From the NCBI GenBank assembly GCA_948146395.1, contig OX411555.1, positions 46,503,565 to 46,567,564 of the forward strand: a DNA stretch of 64,000 bases. Direction: 5' to 3'. This DNA is from Fragum whitleyi (lineage: Eukaryota > Mollusca > Bivalvia > Cardiida > Cardiidae). Shown one piece after another: positions 24,116-34,470 of the stretch. Numbering within the stretch: position 1 is the stretch's first letter; each line of letters starts with the position of its first letter. Position numbers and translations under genes: made by a program. The notes under the pieces were generated by a model that saw only the letters and a list, made by a program, of their open reading frames with translations, had not been told where the DNA came from and searched no databases.

Positions 24116-24730
24116 TTTTATACAGTAAATGCAGCTGAGAATAGGCATCTATATTTGGTACTTTTGTAAACTTTCGAAGTTTCATACTTTTGTGTCAAAC
24201 ATTTATTTTCGGAGCTAAAGCCTTACCAATTTTAATTTGATATTTACAAAGAAATAGTCAAGGAAGTTGTCAAAATCATTTCAAAGAGTGTTTGGGTGTG
24301 AACATTTATTTTAGCTAATCGTGGGGTGAAATATTATGAGGAAGCTGGAAATAGGTCAATACAAGCAATTTCTAGTTTTCCCATATTACAAAATGCGGGA
24401 TTATGTGGCAAGATTATAATTCCATGACTGTAAACTATATTTCGTTAACTACATTGTATTTTGTTATATATGCTGCATTTTATTATTGTTTTGTTAAAGA
24501 CTTAAATTTGTAAATGTTGGGTATTGAAAAGCGTATTGGAGCAATTTTAAAGCATATTGGAGAAAAAGATAATAAAAGGGAAATCACAAGAAAAAATGTA
24601 TTTGATTCACATTCATTCCATATAAGCCGCAAGTAGAGCTGGGAGGAGTATTTTTTCCGGAGTGCCCGAGATCTTGTTACTCGCGGGTACTCGAATACCC
24701 GATGGTAATTGTCCATATATATTTGTGAAC
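24116..24730. other. No gene recognised
   Basis: AT-rich; nothing assignable. Confidence 0.4.
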
Positions 24731-24982
24731 CGTCACGCTAAAAGGGACCATCCGGGAATTCTGTAAAAAGTTTATTTGAAAAAGAGATTTAATCCAGCAT
24801 AGGGCAACCAGAGGTCGCATTCCAAAAATTCTTTCGCTGGAAGGTAGATTGATGATTCTAGATTCAGAAAATAATCGCGGTGCAAAAAGTTTCGACCCTA
24901 GTCAGTCTGCGCAGTTCGCGCAGTCTGACTAGGGTCGATACTTTCCGCACTACTCAGATGGTCTCTTTTCGGGTGACGGGTC
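24731..24982. mobile_element. TIR MITE with central palindrome, family F, copy 1
   Basis: Left end CGTCACGCTAAAAGGGACC; right end GGTCTCTTTTCGGGTGACGG, inverted. In the middle is a palindrome, GACCCTAGTCAGTCTGCGC facing GCGCAGTCTGACTAGGGTC. A second copy in the opposite orientation lies at 56682-56932. Confidence 0.7.
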
Positions 24983-25150
24983 ATATGTATTTATTTTATC
25001 AACTAAGTACTGGGACGGATCCAGAATTCTTTAAAGGATTCGAACATATACATTCCTACATGGTTTTAAAGGGCACAGGTTTTTCGACTCACAATCAAAT
25101 ATCCAGGAATCTCAAAACTATTTGGTAGAAGTCCGTAGGACCATTTTAAA

Positions 25151-25213
25151 ATCAACTTCAGAAAAGAATTGTTGACTGTTTTAAACAGTCTCCAATCTAT
25201 TCTGGAGTTGATC
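25151..25213. repeat. Palindrome, family G, copy 1
   Basis: ATCAACTTCAGAAAAGAATT and GACTGTTT on the left, AAACAGTC and CTGGAGTTGAT on the right, folding over about 30 bp per arm. Related units are at 47997-48063, 52500-52550 and 56380-56488. Confidence 0.7.
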
Positions 25214-25269
25214 CATAAAGTTACATAGTGCTTAAAAGCAAGGTAACGGGTAACATTCAGGATCCGGGT

Positions 25270-25445
25270 CATTCGGAACACCACTCGGCCAATCTCACGA
25301 TCAACCTCGGATGCATTCGGAACACCACTCGGCCAATCTCACGATCAACCTCGGATGCATTCAGAACACCACTCGGCCAATCTCACGATCAATCTCGGAT
25401 GCATTCGGAACACCACTCGGACAATCTCACGATCAACCTCGGATA
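25270..25445. repeat. 44-bp tandem repeat, four copies
   Basis: The unit starts CATTCGGAACACCACTCGGC and ends CAACCTCGGATG, beginning at 25270, 25314, 25358 and 25402. Copies differ at one to three bases. 44 is not a multiple of three, so the open frame across it shows the same sequence in three frames and is not a protein. Confidence 0.95.
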
Positions 25446-25675
25446 TACATAGATGGACTATTTTTAAAATTCACGGGAAAACCTTAGAAAAACTCGATGA
25501 CGTCAGTTAAAACGGCGTTAGCCCTCGAAACTATGAGCGAAAACATTCGACGTCGCCAACGCTTCTCGTTTAAATCACTGACGTGAAACCATCGTATCCT
25601 AATATAAATAGCTTCAAATTCTTAAATAACGGCTGAAAAATCTTACTTTTTGAGAATGATTCGTCATAAATTTTT

Positions 25676-26471
25676 AGCTTACCTGAGCAATTGGGATCAC
25701 TCACCGTACGTCCATCGTCTGTTTGTCCGTCCGTCCGTCAACAATTTCTTTAAACATCTTCTTCAAAACAACTGATGCCATGGTAACACAAAGGCTCAAA
25801 ATTTCCGAAAATCTAAGAAAAAAATCTTCTTCTCCTAAACCACTGGCCCAATCAAGCTGATACTTGGAAGGGACGTTCCTTTGATGAAGCTCTTTAATAG
25901 TTGTTAAAAGAATTTTATTTGATGGAAAAAATCTGGTTTCCATGGTAACGGAAAGGATGAAAATTGGCCTAAAATTGCTCAAAATCTAAGAAAATTCAGT
26001 TCCTCCTAAATTACTGGCCAATCAAGCTGAAACTTGACAGGAATGTTCTTTTGGTAAAAGCTCTCCAAAAGTCGTTAAAAGAATTGAATTTCATGTAAGA
26101 ATAATCTGGTTTCCATGGAAACAGAAAAGTTAAAAATTAAACAAAAAATGCCGAAAAATCTTTGATTTTTTTCTTCTCCTTAACTACTAGGCAAATCAAC
26201 CTGAAACTTGACAGGGATTTTCCTTGAGGGAAGCTCTTCCAAATTTGTTAAAAGAATTCAATTTCATTAAAAACCTTGGTTGCCATTGTAACAGAAAGGT
26301 TGAAAATTTAGATAAACAAAATCGAATTGAAGTAGGACAAAATTCAAGTTCATTTCATTGAAAAACACCCTAAATGTTTTTCAAACAAACTCTGGTGTTT
26401 ATAACATAGTTGACAAGTTGTGAGTTGATTTACTCAGGTGAGCGATATAGAACCATCATCGTCCTCCTGTT
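25676..26471 (+). mobile_element. Repeat-cored element, family B, copy 1
   Basis: 5' AGCTTACCTGAGC after a T run, leader CGTCCATCGTCTG/GTCCGTCCGTC, then about four diverged units with ACTGGCCCAATCAAGCTGA-like and CCATGGTAACAGAAAGG segments. 3' ACTCAGGTGAGCG faces the 5' motif, followed by a damaged hairpin ACCATCATCGTCC and TCCTGTTT. Confidence 0.75.
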
Positions 26472-27564
26472 TCTGAAATACGTTTAATCCTTAATCATCA
26501 TGTACTGGCTCCCTATGATGTCCACTATCCCCATAGCTATCTTCAGTCTATCAAGAGAAATAAAGAAAGGATTAATTAATTCAGGCATTCAGATAATTAA
26601 GCACCTCTTCCGGCTTAGAAATTTTAGCTCACCCGAGAAGGAAGTGTTCAAGATGAGCTCCTTTGGCCGCAGGATTCCACACTAAGGAGAGTCCGAGATG
26701 CTATGTTTACCAGTCGGGACTCCTTCCATTTGCAAATAAGGAGTCCAATGGACTCCATACAAGGGACATATGAGAATATTTTGAAAAAAAAAAAAACAAA
26801 TGCGCAAAGCAGTGTCCTTTCTAAAACTTGCCAATGCCGTAGATCTTTTCACTACAAAAAATTCCTTGCATCCTGTAGTGTTTTGAGTAAAAATTTTCGT
26901 TGGAAGAACATTATGGAAAAGAAGAAATTGCTATTACAAGCAATTTCTACTTTTCCACAATGATCTCCCATTATGAAAATTCGTACTCCTAACTTTGAGC
27001 CTTGATTTCGTATGTCAGGAGTCCAATCGAATCCTTAATCTCAGGAGGAGGCGTCAATCCCTGGATCGTCTAAAGTTTGTCGTCCGTCGTCCACAATTTC
27101 TAAGTTTAACATCTAAACCAGTTGGCCAATTTTGATGAACCTATCAGGGGTCTTCGTTTCATAAAGAATCTATTAAAGTTGTTCAAAAACTTGAAATCCA
27201 CCTTTTATTCTGGTTGCCGCACCAACAAATTGTGGGAAATATGAAAAATTGAAAATTGTCTCCGAAACCAGAAGGCTGACAGCTTTCATATTCGGTATAT
27301 ATCATCTGGTGAACCTGTATCAAGTTTGTCCATATTACATCCCTCGGGTCAATTAGGCCCAAATTTTGGCTCTGCACGGGCGCACCCGTTTAAACATAGA
27401 CACACAACAATAGGGGGAAATCGAAGAAATCTTCTTCTCTAAAACCAAAAGGCAGGGAGATTTAATATTTGGTATGTACTTTAATTTAGTTGACTTTTGG
27501 CACGTCTGTCCATAACAAACCCTTTTCAAACTTTGGCTAAGCATGAGCGTATCCCTATTTACAT

Positions 27565-27659
27565 CATCTTCGCTAGCCAAGGGTGATGCCCACTACGTGT
27601 TCAATTTAGAACACGTGAATAGAACACGTAGTGGGCATCACACTTGGCTAGCGAAGATG
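27565..27659. repeat. Near-perfect 95-bp palindrome
   Basis: CATCTTCGCTAGCCAAGGG and GATGCCCACTACGTGTTC face GAACACGTAGTGGGCATC and TTGGCTAGCGAAGATG, with about 20 bases between. The arms differ by roughly one base, so it is either young or kept by gene conversion. Confidence 0.85.
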
Positions 27660-27660
27660 T

Positions 27661-27942
27661 ATCAAGGGCGTAACTCCCATTACGCAATTTACGCAGGTCC
27701 GTAAAAGAAATTATCTTCTGCTGAAAGATATCGTTAAAGAATGATAATATCATGGAAACTACAGCTTCTTCAAGCTGTAGCTACGGTGTTTTGATTATAC
27801 ACCAGCGCTCAATCATAAAAAAAGGGAGTGGACGGAGGGGTTCATCTTTATCACAGTTCTCGTATCACCACTAACGTATATATTCTTTAGTTGTCGCTTT
27901 CTGAGTGCGTATACATTTCTTAGTGCTAGATACGCCTATGGT
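27661..27942. mobile_element. TIR MITE, family M, copy 1
   Basis: Ends GGGCGTAACTCCCATTACGC and the complement of ATAGGCGTATCTAGCAC. The central palindrome ACTACAGCTTCTTCAAGCTGTAG is followed by GGTGTTTTGATTATACACC and AGCGCTCAATCAT. An inverted copy lies at 31824-32098. Confidence 0.65.
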
Positions 27943-28325
27943 TTTTGCATAAGCATTAAACAATTAAACCATAACTCCCCTGAAAACTATCTATGGCAAT
28001 GAAAATATGTAGAAATTATCTCCTTGTTGACATCTGCCTTTTGTGTTGATGTGATGCCCCAGTGGTAAAAGAGCCTCAGGTGAACATCTGACCATCATTT
28101 TTTCACATGGTTCCCCTTGTCTTCTGTAACGAACAGCTATCAGAGATATCATTGCCTTACATGTGTAATATCGCATTTTAATTGACGTCATTAGACGTCA
28201 CTAATTATATTATCTAACGCTTATTTTCATGTTTTGTGGTATATTTGTCATCAGAGCGCTTCAAAAATATTTTTTACGTACAAAATGTTGCAAATGCAAG
28301 AAGAATAACCTTTTACACGATTTTA

Positions 28326-28437
28326 TTTGAGACATGCTGATCTTAACCTCGTCTAGAATAGAATAGTTATTCAGCTTGCCAAGGCTCGCTTAATAACAAT
28401 TCTATTCTAATCTCGGTTTAGGTCAGCTTGTCTCAAT
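28326..28437. repeat. Foldback hairpin, family FB, copy 2
   Basis: Arms TTGAGACATGCTGATC...CTAGAATAGAAT and ATTCTATTCTA...GTCAGCTTGTCTCAA, about 50 bp each with small mismatches, around GCCAAGGC. Confidence 0.7.
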
Positions 28438-29068
28438 CAAAATCTCATGAAAGATCCTATATGTCCCTTGTCTTCACATTTTTATGGTCTGTGTCGTATC
28501 ATGCAAAATCCTTGCAATTTGCTAATTTGAACAAATATATTCACTAAAAGAACAACCTAAACTTTTTAGCAACAGACAACATTGATCAATGTCATTGTTA
28601 AACCATTACTAGACTGCAAGTTTTAAGTCTGGCCCGTTTTCAAGGAATTTTTAAATGATGTTTTTTTATTCTACTGACCGAAGGTATAGAAGTGAATATT
28701 AGCCAATATTAGTGCATCCGCCCTTTCGGCGAATGGGATGTAAAGTAATGGCCTCCGCCTGTCCTTCCGTCACTGAAACTTGTTCGGACCATATCTTCTA
28801 AAGTATAAATGCTAAAAACTTGAAACTTTATAGCTGGATAGATCTCAACAAGGAAAATCGTATTTTACAAATTCCGCAACTCTTGTTTTCGTTATTTTGG
28901 AGTTATTGCCCCTAGTTATTTTGAAGACTTAGTTTTTGTCTGGAGCATATCTCGGAATGAATAGATCTCATTCAGAAGAAATGCAGTGCACACACACCAC
29001 AACATATGTACCTGTGATGTTCCATGAGTTCATGTGAACGATATAGGACCATCATAATCCTTTCGTTC
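28438..29068. other. Decayed repeat-cored element leader; no gene
   Basis: 28710-29000 has CATCCGCCCTTTCGGCGAATGG (a 5' hairpin), GCCTCCGCCTGTCCTTCCGTC and unit-like sequence such as AAACTTTATAGCTGG. It is probably a fragment of a fifth family. Confidence 0.45.
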
Positions 29069-29315
29069 TTAACTCTTGTCATGCTGAACCCGGGATATTA
29101 CTGCTTTGGCAGGAGCTATAGACCAACATCAGTCTGCACATATGTGCAGTCTGATGTTAGTCTACACCACATGTTTCTCACTTTCAAACCACAATTGTAG
29201 ATAGATTTAGTTTTTCAAATAAAAATTGACCTACAGTTCGTACTTTCAGTGCTTTTTGCCCTTTGAGTTCGATGAAAATTTTTAGCCAAAATTTATTCAG
29301 CATGACAAGGGTTAA
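29069..29315 (+). mobile_element. TTAA-flanked MITE, family P2, copy 2
   Basis: Ends TTAACTCTTGTCATGCTGA and the complement of TTAACCCTTGTCATGCTGA. Internal AGTCTGCACATATGTGCAG palindrome. Nearly intact termini. Confidence 0.85.
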
Positions 29316-29511
29316 AGGCTCAAGAAAGTGGGAAGGGGTTAAAATCTGAATAAATCACTGTATTATCTCATGTCGCAGGTTAGCAGATTTAATCGAAATC
29401 ATATTTCCAGATAGAAAATAAGAAGTAAAACAACATTACATAAATTTACATAAAAAAACATATTTTCTCCGGGATACGATAAAAGCTACTCCCAAGTCTC
29501 TTACATACTTT

Positions 29512-29545
29512 ATAGTCAAAACTCTTAGCCGGCCATTTGAAATTT
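29512..29545. mobile_element. Solo terminus of the TAGTCAAAAC TIR element
   Basis: TATAGTCAAAACTCTTAGCC followed by GGCCATTT matches the terminal repeats of the element at 37471-38315. No partner end was found. Confidence 0.5.
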
Positions 29546-30798
29546 CTGAATCAAAACGGAATATAAATTGAATACTCATAAAATGTCTTATATGGAATCC
29601 TAGTGTGACTTTTCATCAGCATTCATAGAATTATTGTGACAAGATGAAAAAATATAACTCTTATAGGTGGAGGTCATTTTTATATATGATAGACTCAGCA
29701 AAAACAGAAAGTATTCAATTCTAATTGCCCATGTCAACTTTATTTACTATGGTGCACATAGGAATGAGTTATGAATAATGCTACGTCATATCTTAGGAGC
29801 GAATCCCTTTAAGTTTGCTCCAGATACTACTGATGGATTTCAATCAAATTTCTTATGTCATGTGTTTCCAGTGTGTATAAACCACGTGACTTTTTTGGAA
29901 AAGGGGGGATGGGGGAAATCTCTCGCTTCAGGTAACATTTTTCGCGATTATTTCTTAAATACGGAACAAATTGTCACCAGACAAAGACGACGGCCTGGCA
30001 ATTTTGATTTAACGTCCCTACATATATATGTTTGTTTGAAAATATCCTTAATTTTACAGAATTAGTTTCCCAAAGTTCGAAACACGCAAATTGTAAAATC
30101 GTCCGAAGGTGAGCAAACCGAGGAAATCTGGAGAAAATGCAACATGTTAGCATGTATAAGGCGTTTTTCGCAAACTATACCCTTTGGATATTTTTGAGGG
30201 ATCAAAAGTAAAAGACCACAACCTTTAACCGTTTTGGAAATTCTCTTTTTATACCCGAAAATCGACATTTTGCGTTTAACGTCCGGTTGCTCATGTGAGC
30301 TATTGTGATCACTTTTCGTCCGGCGTCCGTCGTCTGGCGTCCGTCAACAATTTCTTTAAACGACATCTCCTCCTAAACTACTAGGCCAATTAATACCAAA
30401 TTTTACAGAAATGTTGCTTTGGTGGTCCCCTTCCAAAATAGCTTAAAGAATTGATACCCATGAAAAACCCTGGTTGCTATGGCAACCAAAGGTGAATTTT
30501 TAAGAAAATCTTAAAGATTCTTCTTCTTCTCAACCAAGATTCCTACAGACTTAAAATTTGGCATGTGTAATCAGTTCATAGACTTGAATTCAAATAAAAT
30601 CATATCTGTTGGGCCACCAGGTGCGGAGTACCAGGGGGGAGGGGGTAGTACTTTTGGTAAATTTTGTAATCTTTAACCTTCTTCTTCTTCGGAACAAGGA
30701 GCCCTACAGACTTGAAAATTGGTATGGATGATCAGCTTATAAACCTTAATTAAAATAATTAAAATCATGTCTGTTGGGCTTCCAGGTGCAGAGCATCT

Positions 30799-30799
<1 letters not shown>

Positions 30800-30832
<33 letters not shown>
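30800..30832 (+). repeat. Poly-G run of 33
   Basis: An uninterrupted run of G inside the CACCAGG-GGGAGGGGG part of one unit of family B copy 3. The other units have only 4-6 G there, so the run grew by slippage. On the minus strand it gives a spurious polyproline frame. Confidence 0.97.
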
Positions 30833-30833
<1 letters not shown>

Positions 30834-31482
30834 AGTGCCCGGCTTTGTTGAAAATTTTGAAATCTTTAACTGTCTTCTTCTGATGAACCAGAATCCCTAC
30901 AGCCTTAATATTTGACATGAATGATCATCTCATAGGCCCTATCTGAAATAGCTAAAATCATGAATGTTTGGCCACCAGGCGCGGAGCACCAGGGGGCGGG
31001 AGGGTAGCTTTTCAGAGCAATTCTTAAATCTTAAACCCTTTTCTTCTGATAAATCATGTGCCCTACAGACTTGAAAAATGGCAAGGATGATCAGCATATG
31101 GACCATAATTAGAATAGCTAAAATCATAACTGTTGGGTCACCAGGTGCGGAGCCACCGGAGGAAGGGGTAGTACTTTGTTAAAAAGATTTAAATCCATAA
31201 CCTTCTTATTCTTCTGAACCAGAATCCCTACAACCTTTATATTTGACACGGATGATCAGCTCATAGACCCTATGTTACATAGCTACAGCCATGAATGTTT
31301 GGCTACCATGTGAAGAGCACTGGGGGAGAGGGTAGTATTTCGGGTCAATTTTGAAATTTCAAACCTTCTTCTGATGATGAAGTAGTCAGGCTCTAAATTT
31401 GGCATGAGTCATCAGCTCATATACGTTAATCAAAAAAATATAGTCATGGTTGTTTTGTGACCAGGGGCTGAGACACAATGTT

Positions 31483-31641
31483 GTACTAAAGTTATCCCAG
31501 ATATTCTCTTGTAAGATGGTCATGCAAAAACCAACGGCTGATAACAATTCCATTTTGGATCTTGTATTTTCAAACAGAAATAGTAAAACTGAGACTGTGG
31601 AATCTTACTGGTCTGACCATAAGATTATTTTCCTTTACACA
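31483..31641 (+). pseudogene. Fragment of a LINE-type endonuclease reading frame
   Basis: The plus-strand frame reads ...KPTADNNSILDLVFSN...YWSDHKIIF. The pattern [S/N]ILDLVFSN followed some 15 residues later by SDHKxxF is the end of the APE-type endonuclease in many non-LTR retrotransposons. Only about 50 residues remain and no reverse transcriptase follows. It lies between the last unit and the 3' end of a family B element, so it was probably captured or inserted there. Confidence 0.45.
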
Positions 31642-31823
31642 TAAATTTGTTACAGTCCAATAACTTCATCAGCTGAATCTAAAGTAATGCAAGTAACCCT
31701 TAGTTGCTTTGACTCAGGTGAGCGGACCAGGACCAAAGACCCTCTTGTTTTTTAAGATATTTTTACTAATTTCTATGTAAAATGTAATGAGCTCGTTGGA
31801 GCCAAAGTTTGATATAAGGGACA

Positions 31824-32098
31824 TGGGCGTAACTAGGAATATGAAATTAGTACGCACTCAGAAGGCGACCAACATAATATATATAGGATAAAGGCGATGT
31901 GTGGACTGACAAAAGATAATTGTCCTCCGTCCGCTCCCCTATTCTATGATTAGAGCGTTGGTGAATAATCAAAACATCGTAACTACAGCTTGAATATGCT
32001 GTAGTTGCGATGTTATGATCTTTCATCCACAACATTTTTCGAAAGAGGGTTTATTTCTATTACGCACTTGCGTAATGTGCGTAATGGTAGTTAATGAG
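31824..32098. mobile_element. TIR MITE, family M, copy 2 (inverted)
   Basis: Starts GGGCGTAACTAGGAATATG and holds ACGCACTCAGAAGGCGACC and AACTACAGCTTGAATATGC with its inverted half. Ends in GCGTAATGTGCGTAATGG. It aligns in reverse with 27661-27942. Confidence 0.65.
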
Positions 32099-32219
32099 GG
32101 AATGTGGAATGATTTGAACAAAATTGACGGAGGTGCTGAAAATGGTGGTATATTTGCCAATTATGAAACACGCCTGCCTTCTGATTTGAGAAGAAAAGGG
32201 TTTTAGAGATTTCCATCTT

Positions 32220-33005
32220 CACCGTAGTCCCCAATTGACGTAGCCAAATGTGACCTTAGATTTGTACTTCGTCCGTCCGTCTGTCAATGCCGTATGACAA
32301 TTTATAAGACCCCTTTTTCGAAGCAATGACGGATATTATGCTGAAACTATGATTTTGGTTTGCGGTTCAGCATTGATGTGTTACAGTTTCCCTCCTGCCC
32401 ATTATGTTTTAGTATGCGAATCCACATTGGTGAGATACAGCATTAATTTGAGTTTAGTTCCTGATCATTGATATTTGAAAAAGAAACAATTACAGATGCT
32501 GACTGACAAAAGAAAAAAAATGTTCTCTGATTTTTTTTTGTAAAAACCTTTCACTAAGGATTATTGACCTGTTTTTGTTTGCTTGATTGTTTATGCCGGT
32601 TTTTGTATGTGAGTCGACATTGATGAATTACAGAATAGATATGAACTCCTATTTAACCCATTGATTTTCTACTCAGCACAAGTGACTATGTGAGATAAAA
32701 TGATTACCCCCGCCTGTCGCTCGTCCGGCGTCCGTCAACATTTTTCAAACGACATTCTCTCCTTCATTCCTGGGCCGATTTAAGCCAAATTTTGCAGGAC
32801 TGATTTTCTGTATGTGGTCCTCTTCCGAAATAGCTAAAACGTAATAAAAATCGAGTGTAAACTCTAGTTGTCATGGCAACAAAAGTGATTTTTTTCTAGG
32901 AAAATTTTCAAAGTTCTTCTTCTTCTGAACCACAAGCCCTACATTCTTTGAATTTGGCATGGGTCATCAGCTTATAGACCTTTATCAAAAAAGTAAAAAA
33001 AATCC
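32220..33005 (+). repeat. Two decayed repeat-cored element fragments
   Basis: 32268-32290 has a CGTCCGTCCGTCTGTC leader with no intact ends. 32700-33000 has TACCCCCGCCTGTCGC, GTCCGGCGTCCGTC and one unit like those of family B copy 3 (GAACCACAAGCCCTACA). No 3' terminus. Confidence 0.55.
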
Positions 33006-33363
33006 GACTGAAAGGCCTACAGTGACAATCATTAGTTTACGAGATCCTTACCACACTTTGCAAAATTATAACGGAGTTCTTAAAATGACTTTTCCTTTAC
33101 TGATGAGCCCGTAAATCATCCTACAGGTATTATACAGGTATATTCAAAAGATATTGCTGGCGAGAAAGAGCGTAATTAGCCTGAAATGAAATTATTTCAG
33201 CGAAGAAAATCGAAGTTGTGGGAAAAAATAGAATAATCAGTATAAGACAAGCTAGTCCTTCCTTTTCCACATTTTCTCCATTATAAAATGACAAAAACGT
33301 AAAAAAAAGGTTACACAACACCCACAATTGCAAAACAAAGTTGACGTTTCAAGAGGCGCATTC

Positions 33364-33433
33364 TAGACTGGTTCTGCTGTCGACTCATGTATGAAGACGT
33401 ATGTATGTAATAGACGACAGTGGGACCAGTCTA
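33364..33433. mobile_element. Complete 70-bp TIR element with 10-bp target duplication
   Basis: Left end TAGACTGGTTCTGCTGTCGA, right end the complement of TAGACTGGTCCCACTGTCG. AGGCGCATTC flanks it on both sides (33354-33363 and 33434-33443). Its ends match those of the 443 bp element at 33871-34313, inverted. With only about 30 bases between the terminal repeats it is close to the smallest possible transposable unit. A 9-10 bp duplication suggests a Mutator-like transposase; this is inference. It ends 155 bp before the GINS4 start codon. Confidence 0.88.
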
Positions 33434-33588
33434 AGGCGCATTCTTCCCCCCTCCCCCCCCCCCGGTGATCAAGAATTTTACACGAAAAACTCATTTCATT
33501 GCACCGTTTAAAATACAAATTTTGCGGGAAAATACTAAAATTTGTCAACGCAGTTTTTTTTGTTTGTAAACTATTTCTGTCGTTCATC

Positions 33589-33675
33589 ATGGACATTCTT
33601 GAGCAAATGGAAAATGAGAGCGAAGAAGAGGTTGAAGCGATGACAGCATCAGATGTTCTGCAAAAGCTCGAAGAG
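33589..33675 (+). CDS. GINS4: GINS4/SLD5 exon 1
   Basis: Codons 1-29 of SLD5, a subunit of the four-part GINS complex. With CDC45 and MCM2-7, GINS forms the CMG replicative helicase in the nucleus. The start ATG has a fair context (ATCATGGAC); an in-frame ATG at 33499 is possible, but the 30 residues it would add look like untranslated sequence. The exon encodes an acidic lead (ENESEEEVEAMTASD), as in other SLD5 proteins, then the first helix, VLQKLEE. It ends phase 0 at a weak donor, GTGATA. The 5' flank carries a 70-bp TIR element, and an LTR element begins 128 bp downstream in intron 1, which is 9.1 kb long. Confidence 0.85.
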
Positions 33676-33802
33676 GTGATAAATAAATGCATGTTAAGTC
33701 GTACCCTGATCATTACGTACATAAGCCTAAGACGTTATAGCTGTCTTTTGTAACATGATCGTCTCATAGTCAAATGAATAACAAATTTCTACTACACAAC
33801 AA

Positions 33803-34470
33803 TGTAGTGAAAGGGCATATTAAGATGTTTCAAACAGGGTACCAGTCTAATTGTATGTTGCATCATGGGTTAGACTGGTCCCACTGTCGACTATCATAAA
33901 AGCCGACAGGTAGTCACCAAATTACTGTCACACGGTATTGGCTTTTCAATATTTGATGACGTACGCGCACCTAGCACTTGTGATTGGCTAATGAATTGTT
34001 TGTAAACAACAAGTCAGGAGGGGGCGCCATTTTGCCTTTCGCGTAAGTTTGTTTTTTAAGGTTATGTCCTTAAAGAAAGTATACATTCATATATAATCGA
34101 GATCACCCTAAAGTTCTTTCGTCAGTATGTAATATTTTCACACATAGATTAATGAATAAACGCCATTATCGCTTTAACTTTGTAACGGACCGGAGCCTCG
34201 TTTTCATTTTTTATAGACTTGAAAATCTGAAGGGATAGGTCTCTAGACTATGGACGAAGAAATCGGTGTATACCTGTCGGCTTCATACATGAGTCGACAG
34301 CAGAACCAGTCTACATCATGGGTTACCTATCGTTGCTGGTGCCCAGCCGGTGTGGGACAAGCCATGAGGTTTACTGACACTCTGACAGTAGCTTTCAAAG
34401 AGTGAGGACCTTCAAGTTCCGCACTGACGAAAACTCCATGTGGATTGTGAACAAAGTGAGTTACACTTTA
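33803..34470 (+). repeat. 5' LTR, interrupted by a TIR element
   Basis: Starts TGTAGTGAAAGGG, ends GTTACACTTTA. Without the nested element and its duplicated target it is 215 bp. It differs from the 3' LTR by a 5-base indel near 33817 and by one C/T change in CACTGACGAAAA. Confidence 0.88.
33871..34313. mobile_element. 443-bp TIR element nested in the 5' LTR
   Basis: Terminal repeats of about 42 bp: TAGACTGGTCCCACTGTCGA...GCCGACAGGTA on the left and the complement of TAGACTGGTTCTGCTGTCGA...GCCGACAGGTA on the right. Target duplication CATCATGGGT (33861-33870 and 34314-34323). The intact 3' LTR shows the target once, which proves the insertion. There is no coding frame for a transposase. Confidence 0.93.

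Larger units (their letters stand above)
26626..28100 (+). mobile_element. Repeat-cored element, family B, copy 2, interrupted
   Basis: 5' AGCTCACCCGAG; leader GTCGTCCGTCGTCCAC near 27080; units with AAACCAGAAGGCTGACAGC and AAACCAAAAGGCAGGG; 3' GCCTCAGGTGAAC and ACCATCAT. The body is broken by a segment with GGAGTCCAATGGACTCC near 26740, a P1-like hairpin at 26880-26960, the palindrome at 27565-27659 and an element at 27661-27942. Confidence 0.6.
30289..31750 (+). mobile_element. Repeat-cored element, family B, copy 3
   Basis: 5' GCTCATGTGAGC; leader GTCCGGCGTCCGTCGTCTGG; then about six units of 160-190 bp, each with CTTCTTCTTCTGAACC-type, CCCTACAGACTTGAAAA and TGTTGGGCCACCAGGTGCGG. 3' ACTCAGGTGAGCGGACC, AGGACC and CCTCTTGTT. 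It carries a long G run (30800-30832) and a piece of a LINE-like reading frame near its 3' end. Confidence 0.75.

Noticed and set aside
30673..30918. Minus-strand frame with polyproline
   Set aside because: It is produced by the 33-base G run in a non-coding repeat unit.
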